Shown here: positions 28,124 to 35,954 of the stretch, piece after piece
Position numbering within the stretch: the stretch's first letter is position 1
How the letters are laid out: each line of letters starts with the position of its first letter
Notes under the pieces: generated by a model
The model's database searches: none
What the model saw: the letters and a program-made list of their open reading frames with translations, nothing else
What the model was told of the DNA's origin: nothing
Made by a program: the position numbers and the translations under genes
From: Accumulibacter phosphatis
GTDB taxonomy: Bacteria; Pseudomonadota; Gammaproteobacteria; Burkholderiales; Rhodocyclaceae
Length of the DNA stretch: 64,000 nucleotides
Direction of reading: 5' to 3'
Assembly (NCBI RefSeq): GCF_000024165.1
Contig: NC_013194.1
Location: 1,860,001 to 1,924,000 of the forward strand

Positions 28124-28504
28124 TCAGCGGGGACGGCTGTTGCGGCGTATCCAATCGCCGAGCGCGGCTTCGTCGATCTCACCGGCGGCGACCGCAAGCA
28201 TGGTCAGCGTTGCATCGGCCTGCGTCGCGACGAGCCGTAAACCGTTGATCGCAAGAAAAAGACCGATTGACAGGAAGGCCGCGCGCTTGTTGCCATCGAC
28301 GAAGGGATGGTTTTTCGCTAGGCCGAAGCCGTAGGCGGCCGCCGGGGCGGCGAAATCCGGATCACCGTGGGCCAGCACGTTGCGCGGACGGACCAAGGCG
28401 GAGTCGAGCAGCCCCTCGTCGCGCATGCCGGCCAGGCCGCCATGCTCGGCCAGGCTTTCGTCGTGCAGCAGCAGGAGCAGGCGCTTGTCGATCCAGGTCC
28501 ACAC
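28124..28504 (-). CDS. doc: Doc toxin (Fic-fold, death-on-curing)
   Basis: Protein of 126 residues with the Doc motif KNHPFVDGNKRAAF. In Doc the altered Fic motif phosphorylates EF-Tu and stops translation. The GTG start at 28504 lies 6 bases after the stop of the antitoxin gene. LAEHGGLAGMRDEGLLDSAL is the conserved N-terminal region of Doc-like proteins. Length is normal for the family. Confidence 0.9.
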   Translation of the reverse strand: MWTWIDKRLLLLLHDESLAEHGGLAGMRDEGLLDSALVRPRNVLAHGDPDFAAPAAAYGFGLAKNHPFVDGNKRAAFLSIGLFLAINGLRLVATQADATLTMLAVAAGEIDEAALGDWIRRNSRPR

Positions 28505-28510
28505 GGGACG

Positions 28511-28735
28511 CTACTTGGCCAGTGTGTGGAAGGTATCTCGGTACTCGCGCATGAACTCGCGGCCAACTTCGAGCTGCTGTGCGAAGTCGGGTTCGTAGGG
28601 CGTCAGGGTTACGCCTGCGGGAGCGTCGGTTACGTAAAGGGTGTCGCCCTTCTCAACCTTGAGCCGGGCGAGCAGCTCCTTGGGCAGGATGACCCCGACC
28701 GAATTTCCGATCTGTGTGATCTTCAGCGTCAACAT
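28511..28735 (-). CDS. AbrB/MazE-type antitoxin of Doc
   Basis: Protein of 74 residues: an N-terminal SpoVT/AbrB swapped-hairpin DNA-binding domain (LTLKITQIGNSVGVILPKELLARLKVEKGDTLYV) and an acidic C-terminal tail that likely plugs the Doc active site. Located directly upstream of doc; expected to repress the shared promoter. The ATG at 28735 starts the domain. Confidence 0.9.
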   Translation of the reverse strand: MLTLKITQIGNSVGVILPKELLARLKVEKGDTLYVTDAPAGVTLTPYEPDFAQQLEVGREFMREYRDTFHTLAK

Positions 28736-28876
28736 GGTGCGCTCCACGGTTCGAACGGCTGTTATATTAGGGCGTGCACCCCGAGCAGGCAAGGCTTGCA
28801 GCCGTCGGTCAATCGCCATCCCGGTGTGTGGCAGCGAAGCGCCAGTTGGCGAAGCCCGCCTTGGCTCTGCCAGCAG

Positions 28877-29318
28877 TACGCTTTCGACGGTGCCGTGCCG
28901 CCGCTGCGCACGCGACGATCACCCCTTGCGCTCCGTTCACCGCCGGCGACGGCAGGACGATGATGCCGGGCCTGCAGCACGAGCGCGAGCGCGAGGTGTT
29001 CTGCCGCGCGGTGCTCGAAAGGCCGGATGTGGCGAGTGATCCACACGCTTCCTCTTGAGTCCGCGGCGTACGGCCAATCGCCAGGAAATCGAGGCGCTGA
29101 TCGTCGCCAGCTTTGCGCTGCTCGGTTCCGAACAGTTGATCGACCGGCCCAACTGTGGGGCTGTTCTGCCGTCGGGCGCCGTCGATGCCTTCACGCCGTG
29201 CATGGACGCGGTGCCGGCACTCGGGCAGCACACCGACGCGATCCTCGGCGAACTCGGCTGGGACGCAGCGGTGATCGAGCGCCTGCGTCAGGCGGGGGCG
29301 ACCTGAACGTCGCCGCTT
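28877..29318 (+). pseudogene. Decayed partial duplicate of the CoA-transferase gene
   Basis: This stretch repeats the second half of the CaiB-like gene and 12 bases beyond its stop. Recognisable blocks: YAFDGA, HATITP..PFTAGDGRT, LQHEREREVFCRAVLERPD, TANRQEIEALIVASFALLGSEQLID, and AVDAFTPCMDAVPALGQHTDAILGELGWDAAVIERLRQAGAT. The blocks lie in different frames and one internal section (from ARMNDMHDVW to IPALLP in the parent) is missing. It sits on the far side of the Doc module, so the module lies between parent and copy. Confidence 0.85.
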
Positions 29319-29760
29319 CAGTGACCCGGCCGAGTGTGGCGAATGGCCGCGATGCTGCCGGCGAGCCGCTCCTGTAGCTCGGGCGGGCGGCGGAGAAGGT
29401 GGGAAGGGTGCCGGGTAGCCGTCGAGGGTACTCAGGGCTTCTTCCGCGCCGGGGTCAAGGGGCTGGTCGCCGAAGCCGACCTGGGCGCAGGCTATGGCGA
29501 GGGCTTGCAGGGGCTGCAGCATCTGGCTCGGCACACGGCCACCGCCACCGCTGGCGAGGCGTTCGAGCTCGGGGAGCCTGGCATCGCGCTTCTGCGCTCA
29601 GTCGGAGGCTGTGGCCGCGAAGCGGCGCCGCGCGGCAGACTCGACTTCGAGCTGGCCGACGCAAGATGCGCGCGTCGGTACGGCTGCTACCAACTCAAAC
29701 GCACCTGTTACGAACTGGGCAACCAGAAAGTAATAAGTCCGCCAAATTCACCCGTCACTT
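29319..29760. other. No recognisable gene
   Basis: GC-rich sequence with overlapping open frames but no conserved motif, ribosome site or repeat that I can identify. It separates the decayed CoA-transferase copy from the lower-GC exporter gene, so a junction of acquired DNA may lie here. Confidence 0.4.
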
Positions 29761-30738
29761 TCAGGCCAACGCCTTATAGATATTGAACAAGCTAATCAAC
29801 GAAATCAGTCCGCCAACCAGCATTAACAACGTCTTTGTCTTAAGTTGTTTGGTAACGAATGCCGCAAACGGTGCGGCGAATAGCCCGCCTACTGCCAGCC
29901 CTGCAACCAATAGCCATACCGTATGATCCAGAATCGCAAAGAACGCGATAGCGGTCGAGATGGTCAGAAAGAATTCGGCCAGGTTGACTGAGCCTATCGT
30001 CGTTCTTGGGTCATGGCCTGCGCTTACCAGTGAGGTCGTCACGATAGGCCCCCAACCACCGCCGCCCGTCGTATCCATAAAGCCGCCAAACAGCGCCAGT
30101 GGAGCAACCTTGCGTGTATCGATTTCCGATTTGTTCCGATGATGGCGAAAAGCCTTGCTGAACACATAGATTCCCATTGCCAACAAATACAAGGCGATAA
30201 ATGGCTTAAGTGCGTTCCCGTCTATGCTGGTCAAGACATACGTGCCGATCAACGCACCCAGAATTCCGGGAATCAGCAGGCTAAGAAACAGTTTTCTGCA
30301 GACATTGCCGAGTCTCAAGTGGGAGACTCCAGAGACGCCGGTCGTAAACACCTCGGCCAAATGAGTTGCGCCGCTCGCCATTGCTGGAGGCGCACCAAGA
30401 GCCAGCAGGAAACTTGTGGAAGTGATGCCATAGGCCATGCCTAATGCACCATCGACAACTTGTGCGATCAGCCCTACGGCAAAAGCTGTCCAGAACATGG
30501 GGTCGTTGAGTGCGTCTTGTATCAAACCCACTCCGCCAGCTACGCCGTTTCCGCCAAATATGCGGTAAACGAAGTAGCTGAACAGCGCAAACAGCATCGA
30601 CAAGACCAGCCAACCAACCAACTTCATTACTGGATGGTCACCGGCATGAGTGACTTCGTACTCGATCGGTGGAATTCCTAACGCGGCATGCTCAGGATTT
30701 ACGGTTACGTCTTCTAAGTCCAAGTGACGAATTTTCAT
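29761..30738 (-). CDS. TauE/SafE (TSUP) family membrane exporter
   Basis: Inner-membrane protein of 325 residues with about eight to nine hydrophobic helices. The two repeat motifs are GALGMAYGITSTSFLLALGAPPAMASGATHLAEV and GGFMDTTGGGGWGPIVTTSLVSAGHDPR-TIGSVNLAEF, which are diagnostic. Family members move sulfite, sulfoacetate or other organosulfur anions. About 35 polar residues precede the first helix, an unusual extension. Its base composition is clearly less GC-rich than the neighbouring genes, which suggests recent acquisition. Confidence 0.9.
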   Translation of the reverse strand: MKIRHLDLEDVTVNPEHAALGIPPIEYEVTHAGDHPVMKLVGWLVLSMLFALFSYFVYRIFGGNGVAGGVGLIQDALNDPMFWTAFAVGLIAQVVDGALGMAYGITSTSFLLALGAPPAMASGATHLAEVFTTGVSGVSHLRLGNVCRKLFLSLLIPGILGALIGTYVLTSIDGNALKPFIALYLLAMGIYVFSKAFRHHRNKSEIDTRKVAPLALFGGFMDTTGGGGWGPIVTTSLVSAGHDPRTTIGSVNLAEFFLTISTAIAFFAILDHTVWLLVAGLAVGGLFAAPFAAFVTKQLKTKTLLMLVGGLISLISLFNIYKALA

Positions 30739-31093
30739 GTCTTGGCATCGCCTTCATTAGTGGTTGGTTTGATGATAGGACGAAATGTTTATTCCGAAAA
30801 ATAACTAATTTGGATTTGTATATTCTATTTGTGCATATATAGGTAACGGCGGGAAGTCAGGACGTCAAGATGTTGTTGCCGCGAGTGGAATCGAAGCAGA
30901 GCCAACGAAAGCGGCAACAGCTGGATGCCGTGGCCTTTGCGCGCATGAAGTTTCCAGCGTCCTGCTTCCGGATCGGTGCCGTGCCGCTGAAGGACGTTCG
31001 TCACAAGCTGCTGGGTTAGCAGCGTGATCGCTCGCTGGCCAGCCTGATGAGCCGCCCGAAGAACACTGATGCCGGTGCCTTCCTGGACTTTCC
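30739..31093. other. AT-rich upstream region of the exporter gene
   Basis: About 30770-30850 is the most A+T-rich part of the window and probably holds the promoter of the minus-strand exporter gene. TATATTC-TATTTG-TGCATATA around 30820-30840 forms a loose dyad that could be a repressor site. The rest holds no gene that I recognise. Confidence 0.4.
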
Positions 31094-31641
31094 CGGTTGC
31101 GCAAGCACATGGGCCTGCGCACCGATGCCGCGCTCCACTTCAGCAACCATCACCGCGCGCACGTGCTGTCATCGCGGCGGGACTGCGACTGGACCGATGA
31201 CGTCCCCTTGGAGATTGGCTGCAAACCTTGCGGAAGAAGCACCCGGCCAGGCACATTGCGATGAGTGGTGGGGTGTTCGCCGACGTACGCCTGAGCCAGT
31301 TGGTGGCCGCCCCGCCGGGAATTGCCGAGGTATTGGTTTTACCGGCGATGGACGACGCGGGTTTGCCGGTTGGCGCCTGCATCGACTACTGGACCGCCAG
31401 TCAGGGCCTGTCATGCTTGACCCGCGATCGCCTCACCCACCTCGGCTACGGCTGGCCCTACACCGGCGACGACTTGTTGGCTGCCGGCGAGCGACTCGGT
31501 TCTCGGGTTGTCAACGCCAGCTTCAACGCGCACGAGGAACCGATGGTAGACACGCCGGCAGAGGCCTTGCAGGCGCTGGCGGACAACCGCATCGATTTCC
31601 TGGTCTGTGATGGCGGGATGGTGTTTCCGGTTGGTCAATAG
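31094..31641 (+). pseudogene. Decayed carbamoyltransferase (NodU/CmcH-like)
   Basis: Near 31094 one frame reads LSRLRKHMGLRTDAALHFSNHHRAHVLS, where HHRAH matches the conserved metal-binding HHxxHA of carbamoyltransferases. From about 31212 another frame gives DWLQTLRKKHPARHIAMSGGVFADVRLSQLVAAPPGIAEVLVLP, then DDAGLPVGACIDYW and near the end NRIDFLVCDGGMVFPV, all features of the NodU C-terminal part. The catalytic middle is deleted and frames do not join, so it is a remnant. Confidence 0.6.
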
Positions 31642-32207
31642 GGCCGGGTTCCGATTTGCCCCCCCCGAGGGCTTCCATTCTTTGTATTCCAGGGATCGCT
31701 GAGCTTCAGGTCGTGGCGCCCCAGGATTGCGGCGAGCAGCCACCGGCTATGGGCGCGCGCGAAGCACGTTAGCTCGTGCCGCCGCGCGCTGGGCAAGCCG
31801 GTGTCGCGGGGACGGCTATAGGCTTGCCGTGCGCGCCGCCGCCGTCGGGCCAGTCCTGGAGTCCGATCTCGATAGTTCGCGCGAAAGGCGTCGGCTTGCG
31901 CCACACTGGCAGCCTGTCCGACTTTCACCTCGCCCGAGGTGTCAGCGTCATTCTGAAAGTCCCCTAGACCTAGCGGTTTGCGAGTCGCGTTTCTTCTTCG
32001 TTGATTTTCTTCGGTGGCTTCCAATCCCATGTGTTACGTCCGCCCCTAAACGGGATTGAAGGGCTTTGAATATCGCGCGTACTTTGAGCAGGAAGATCGA
32101 AGGATCTCCTGAGCGAAGGCGGAATGAAGAAGGACGGAGAAGGGCTGGAACACCTCTGCTATCGTGGGAAGTTATCGAGACGACCGAGATAGAAAAGAGC
32201 CCAGCCC
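31642..32207. other. Gene-free stretch between pseudogene and transposon
   Basis: No gene seen. It contains one copy of a dispersed repeat (31831-31905), and the left end of the following transposon probably lies in its last 150 bases. A 28-base stretch at 32051-32078 (CGGGATTGAAGGG...ATATCGCGCG) resembles 35258-35284 to the right of the transposon genes. Confidence 0.4.
31831..31905. repeat. Dispersed repeat, copy A
   Basis: About 75 bases closely matching 39996-40070 in the same orientation: GCGCGCCGCC, GTCGGGC, GATCTCGA, AGTTCGCGCGAAA and TCGGCTTGCGC are shared. Not part of any recognised gene in either place. Confidence 0.7.
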
Positions 32208-32732
32208 ATGCAACGAATTGTAGCCGGCATCACCACGCTTGAGCAGCACGTTGAGACGACTCAAAAGGCCGCTGAAGTGTATCGACCGAAGTCGTGCCCG
32301 CACTGCGGGCTGGGAGTGGTCCATCAGCATGGTCACTATGAGCGAAAGGCCGACCGCCGAGCCGTGCCGCCACGGCTCAACCCGATCCCCATCCTTCGCT
32401 ACCGTTGTGCCGGATGCCGACGCACGTGTTCGCGCCTGCCGGAATGTATCGCACCGCGACGCTGGTATGACTGGTCGGTGCAACAGCAAGTCCTGCAGCA
32501 GCGGCTGAACGGCGCGGCAGAGCACCCCGGCGGTCCACCTGACCGGCACACGGGCGCGCGCTGGTGGAACTGGTTGCAGGAGCGGGGAAAGGACTTTGTG
32601 TTTCACCTGCGCGTGCGCTTTGCCGAACTCGGCCGGGCCGTTGACACGCACGGTTTTTGGCACCAGGTGTTCAACAGCCTGGGTCTGCCGCGGGCCATGT
32701 TCTGGCTCGATCAAGAGATGAGCGTCCCATGA
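32208..32732 (+). CDS. Zinc-ribbon protein of the transposon (DUF6431-like)
   Basis: Protein of 174 residues with an N-terminal zinc ribbon: SCPHCGLGVVHQHGHYERKADR followed by RYRCAGCRRTCSRLPECIAPRRWY, i.e. CxxC pairs spaced as in transposon-linked zinc-ribbon/HTH proteins. The central part between about 100 and 125 (RLNGAAEHPGGPPDRHTGARWW) looks unlike the helix expected there and may contain compensated frameshifts. It may recognise transposon ends or regulate transposition. No function is proven. Confidence 0.65.
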   Translation: MQRIVAGITTLEQHVETTQKAAEVYRPKSCPHCGLGVVHQHGHYERKADRRAVPPRLNPIPILRYRCAGCRRTCSRLPECIAPRRWYDWSVQQQVLQQRLNGAAEHPGGPPDRHTGARWWNWLQERGKDFVFHLRVRFAELGRAVDTHGFWHQVFNSLGLPRAMFWLDQEMSVP

Positions 32733-32760
32733 TTTCCTGACACCGAGCGAGTGGCGGACG

Positions 32761-32790
32761 GTGGGGACCCCGCCCGGGCGGGGTCCCCAC
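32761..32790. repeat. Perfect 30-bp palindrome
   Basis: GTGGGGACCCCGCCC is followed immediately by its own reverse complement, with no spacer. It lies between the stop of the zinc-ribbon gene and the transposase gene. As RNA it would fold into a very stable stem; as DNA it could extrude or bind a dimeric protein. Confidence 0.9.
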
Positions 32791-32829
32791 ACAGTTTGCT
32801 CGTGGCATTATTTCGGCCCTTTTGTTTTG

Positions 32830-32863
32830 ATGACGACTCCCATTCACCCCGAGGAGTCGTCAT
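32830..32863 (+). promoter_or_regulatory. Hairpin that masks the transposase ribosome site and start codon
   Basis: ATGACGACTCC (32830-32840) pairs perfectly with GGAGTCGTCAT (32853-32863) across a 12-base loop. The right arm contains the GGAG ribosome site and the first two bases of the ATG at 32862. Folding would block translation initiation of the transposase. Confidence 0.75.
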
Positions 32864-34184
32864 GAATCGAATCAATCCGATCGCCTTGTTTCGCCTGTCC
32901 GTCCTGGGTTCGCTGACCAGCCGGGAACGGCTGGATCACGGCGAATTGCAGCAGACCATCCGCGCCCTGGCCGAGCGCGAATACACCATTCCCGGCACGC
33001 GTCGGCGCCATGTTGCCGAGAAGACGATTCAGGGCTGGTATTACACTTACCTTGCCCAGGGCATCGATGGCCTGACACCCAAGACCCGTATCGACCGCGG
33101 GCAATCGAAGCTATCGCAAGCCATTCAGACCGCGATCCTTGCCGCGAAGCGCGACAACCCGCGCCGCTCGATCCGTCAGATTCGCCAGTTGCTCGAAGCC
33201 ACCGGAACGGTGGCTCGCGGCAGCCTGTCGCGCTCGACGGTCCACCGGCTGCTGCAACAGCACGGCCTGTCGCGGATCAGCGGCTCGGCCAGCCTGCCCG
33301 AGGAGAAGCGCAGCTTCGTCGCCGCTTCCGCGGGCGCCATCTGGTATGGCGATGTGATGCACGGTCCCCGCGTGCCTCACGAGGGCAAGCTCGTCAAGGG
33401 GTATCTCGTCTCGCTGTTCGACGATGCCTCACGTCTGGTGGCTCACAGCGCTTTCTGCCCCGGCGAAACGGCGCTCGACATCGAAGGGGTGCTCAAGCAG
33501 GCGCTGCTGAAGCGAGGCATCCCGATCAAGCTCGTCGTCGATAACGGCGCGGCCTACCGCGCTGAGACCCTGCAGGGGATCTGCGCCCGCCTGGGCATTC
33601 ACCTGATCTATTGCCGGCCCTATGCGCCCGAGGGCAAGGGCAAGTTGGAGCGCTGGCACCGGACCTGCCGCGACCAGTTCCTGTCGGAACTCGACGAGCG
33701 CCACATCAACAGTTTCGAGGACCTCAATGCGCGTCTCTGGGCCTGGCTGGAGCGGGTCTATCACCATACGCCGCATGCCGGCCTCGACGGGATGACGCCG
33801 CTCGCGCGCTACCAGCAGGATTTGTCGAAGATTCGTTCGCTGGGAGCGCTGGCCGCGCAGCTCGATGCCTTGTTCCGGTATCGCGTCAGCCGTCGAGTCA
33901 GGAAGGATGGCACGGTGTCGTATCAGGGGGCGCGCTTCGAAGTGCCTTTCGAACTCTCCGGCAAGACGGTGTGTCTGGTCGTCGATCCGCATAGCGGGGC
34001 GGTCATCGAGGTCGAGGACGAGCACGGCAAGGGGATCGGCGCCGCGACCCCGCTCGATGCCCTGGGCAATCTCGATCGCCAACGAAATAAATCCGACCCG
34101 ACAGACGCCGCTCCCGCCTCGCCGTCTGGCCCGAATCTGATCGAACTCACCTATCGTCAGTATTACGACCGCAAAGGAGACTGA
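32862..34184 (+). CDS. DDE transposase (rve/Mu-type integrase core)
   Basis: Transposase of 440 residues. An N-terminal helix-turn-helix region is followed by HTH-29-like sequence (RSIRQIRQLLEATG..SRSTVHRLLQQHGL). The catalytic core shows D in IWYGDVMHGPR, D in KLVVDNGAAYRAET and E in GKGKLERWHRTCRD, the DDE triad with usual spacing. The C-terminal part holds a Mu-type beta-barrel. The ATG is chosen by the GAGG site and the flanking hairpin. It is followed 2 bases later by the AAA ATPase gene with which it would act. Confidence 0.9.
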   Translation: MNRINPIALFRLSVLGSLTSRERLDHGELQQTIRALAEREYTIPGTRRRHVAEKTIQGWYYTYLAQGIDGLTPKTRIDRGQSKLSQAIQTAILAAKRDNPRRSIRQIRQLLEATGTVARGSLSRSTVHRLLQQHGLSRISGSASLPEEKRSFVAASAGAIWYGDVMHGPRVPHEGKLVKGYLVSLFDDASRLVAHSAFCPGETALDIEGVLKQALLKRGIPIKLVVDNGAAYRAETLQGICARLGIHLIYCRPYAPEGKGKLERWHRTCRDQFLSELDERHINSFEDLNARLWAWLERVYHHTPHAGLDGMTPLARYQQDLSKIRSLGALAAQLDALFRYRVSRRVRKDGTVSYQGARFEVPFELSGKTVCLVVDPHSGAVIEVEDEHGKGIGAATPLDALGNLDRQRNKSDPTDAAPASPSGPNLIELTYRQYYDRKGD

Positions 34185-34186
34185 AG

Positions 34187-34981
34187 ATGTATCTGCAACA
34201 CTTTGGTCTGCGCCATCCGCCTCTGGGCAAGGACGCCGCCGAGCTGTGGGATGACGGTGCGCTGGCGCAACTCGCCGAGCGCTTCCAGTGGCTTCTGCAA
34301 TCGCCGGGCCTCGGCCTGCTGACCGGCGAGGCCGGCGTGGGCAAGACGGCCGCCTTGCGCCTCGTGACCGCCAAGCTCAATCCGCATCGCTACCAAGTCA
34401 TCTACCATGCCGAGACCGATTTCGGACGGGCAGACCTTTACCGGTGCCTGGCCCAATCCCTCGGCCTTCAGCCGAGTTATCGTCGCGCCCAACTGTGGCG
34501 CGACATCAAGGCGCATATCCATCATCTGGCCGACGCCAAGCAACTTCTGCCGGTCTGGATCCTCGACGAGGCGCAGAATCTGCCACCCGAATTCTTCCGC
34601 GATTTCCCCGCTTTTCTCAACTTCGCCTTCGATTCGCGCGATCTCATCACTGTCTGGCTGGTCGGTCACCCGATCCTCGCCCAAACCCTCGAACGGGCGT
34701 CTTACGCCGCACTCGCCGGCCGCATCCAGGCACGCGTGCATCTGCGACCGGTGCTCGAACGCGAGCGCTTTGCGCAACTCGTCGGCCATGCCCTCAAGAG
34801 CGCCGGGTGTGCGCATACCCTGCTCACCGATTCCGGCCTGGAACTCCTGCGCCAAGCCAGCAAGGGCCTGCCGCGCCACGCCGGGCGCATCCTGCGCACC
34901 GCCATGCGTCTGGCGGTGCCGCGCGCACTCAATCATTTGCCCGACGATCTGCTGCAAGCGGCTATCGAGGAGTTGCGATGA
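34187..34981 (+). CDS. Transposon AAA ATPase (TniB/ExeA-like)
   Basis: ATPase of 264 residues with Walker A GEAGVGKTAA at about 47-55, Walker B WILDEAQN, a sensor-like VGHPIL, and the C-terminal helical lid LPRHAGRILRTAMRLA. It resembles the MuB/TniB/IstB-type and ExeA-type ATPases that select targets and activate DDE transposases. It overlaps the next small gene by ATGA. Confidence 0.88.
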   Translation: MYLQHFGLRHPPLGKDAAELWDDGALAQLAERFQWLLQSPGLGLLTGEAGVGKTAALRLVTAKLNPHRYQVIYHAETDFGRADLYRCLAQSLGLQPSYRRAQLWRDIKAHIHHLADAKQLLPVWILDEAQNLPPEFFRDFPAFLNFAFDSRDLITVWLVGHPILAQTLERASYAALAGRIQARVHLRPVLERERFAQLVGHALKSAGCAHTLLTDSGLELLRQASKGLPRHAGRILRTAMRLAVPRALNHLPDDLLQAAIEELR

Positions 34982-35175
34982 AACGCCGCCCTCACTCCCT
35001 CTTCCCCGACGGCCTCTCCGACGAAAGTGCGGCGGCGATCAGCGAGTTCCTTCACCAACTCGCCGCTGCTTGTGAGGCCCGCTACCTCGTCCAGCTTCGC
35101 CGCCACCGCAGCCGTCAGATGAACCTCTACGATCCCGAAGCCCCTTGGAGAATACCTCCAGGCGAGCCCTTCTAG
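34978..35175 (+). CDS. Small transposon protein
   Basis: A 65-residue basic protein (MKRRPHSLFPDGLSDESAAAISEFLHQLAAACEARYLVQLRRHR). The central part is one amphipathic helix. It overlaps the ATPase gene by 4 bases, so it is almost surely translated. No known function; its position suggests an accessory factor of transposition. Confidence 0.7.
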   Translation: MKRRPHSLFPDGLSDESAAAISEFLHQLAAACEARYLVQLRRHRSRQMNLYDPEAPWRIPPGEPF

Positions 35176-35182
35176 CCCTCTC

Positions 35183-35229
35183 GTCCCACGCTGACGCCGG
35201 AACCTCTTCTTCCGGCGTCAGCGTGGGAC
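35183..35229. terminator. Perfect 20-bp stem, 7-base loop, after the transposon genes
   Basis: Arms at 35183-35202 and 35210-35229 are exact reverse complements around the loop CCTCTTC. It begins 8 bases after the last transposon stop. There is no following T run, so it may be an RNA-stabilising stem or a transposon-end structure rather than an intrinsic terminator. Confidence 0.7.
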
Positions 35230-35399
35230 TTTGCCATCATCTCAACCTCGAATGGCTCGGGTTGAAGAGTTCCAGATATCGCGGGACGTAACACCATGGT
35301 TGTCCAGGTCTTCTTCCGCACTATTCCGTTTTCCTCGTTCCTGGCTTCCCCGTGGTTCCGGGAATCCTGATCAGCAGAATCTCCAACTACGGGCTTGTA

Positions 35400-35940
35400 G
35401 TGCCACTCGAAATCCTCTTGGCTCGCAAACAACGTGGGTCAAGAGAGCAGCGTGATCATGCCCACCCAGAGGTGGGTGCGCTGAACGCTTACGGTGGAGC
35501 GGCTCGAACTTGAGGGGCAGCAGGCGGTTGGCGTCGGGATTGAGTTCGAGGTGCATTTTTTTTCTCCGTCCACCCATTGGGAGTTCAGCGCGGCCTGCAA
35601 GCCGGCGACGACGGCGAAGCGGCAGTTGCAGATGTCGGCCGCGCACTGTGGTTCGAGCTTGGCAGGGCCACGCTCCTGTTTCTTGAGCCAGACGCGCAGG
35701 TCGTGCTTTTCGTTGAGCGTGCAGACCAGCGCTTCGACCCGCGCCGAGTCGTGGTGGTTGTGACTGATGAAGAGATCGAACTGGCGCAGCGACAGCTGGT
35801 TGGCGAGGTCGGCCGGCAGCAGCGGGTCGTCGGTGCCACTCTGGTAGAACTGCAGAATCAGTCGGCGAGCTTCAGCGTGCGCGCCGCCGGGCCATGGTCC
35901 AGCCAGCGCGTCGGTGAGGCGACGAGAGCGCTGCGCCCCT
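35400..35940 (-). pseudogene. Frameshifted TIR-domain protein remnant
   Basis: Read on the minus strand, three frames join into one TIR-like protein. First GRSALVASPTRWLDHGPAARTLKLAD, then after an indel near 35860 RLILQFYQSGTDDPLLPADLANQLSLRQFDLFISHNHHDSARVEALVCTLNEKHDLRVW, and after a second indel near 35550 MHLELNPDANRLLPLKFEP. FDLFISHNHHD matches the box 1 of TIR domains. No single frame spans it. TIR proteins are often NADases in defence, but here the gene is broken. It follows the sigma-54 regulator directly. Confidence 0.55.
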
Positions 35941-35954
35941 GCACGACGGCGTGC

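Larger units (their letters stand above)
32208..35229 (+). mobile_element. DDE/AAA-type transposon with hairpin-rich control regions
   Basis: Four genes on one strand (zinc-ribbon protein, DDE transposase, AAA ATPase, small protein) are bounded by strong palindromes. The transposase-ATPase pairing is that of Tn7/Mu/IS21-like elements. True terminal repeats and target duplication were not found by eye, so the limits given are those of the genes plus the right-hand hairpin. Confidence 0.65.

Noticed and set aside
29334..29786. 150-residue plus-strand frame
   Set aside because: No motif or ribosome site, and it runs over the end of the exporter gene on the other strand.
35172..35432. 86-residue minus-strand frame MFASQEDFEWHYKPVV...
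   Set aside because: It spans the right-hand transposon hairpin and flanking debris and matches no family; probably chance in a less GC-rich spot.
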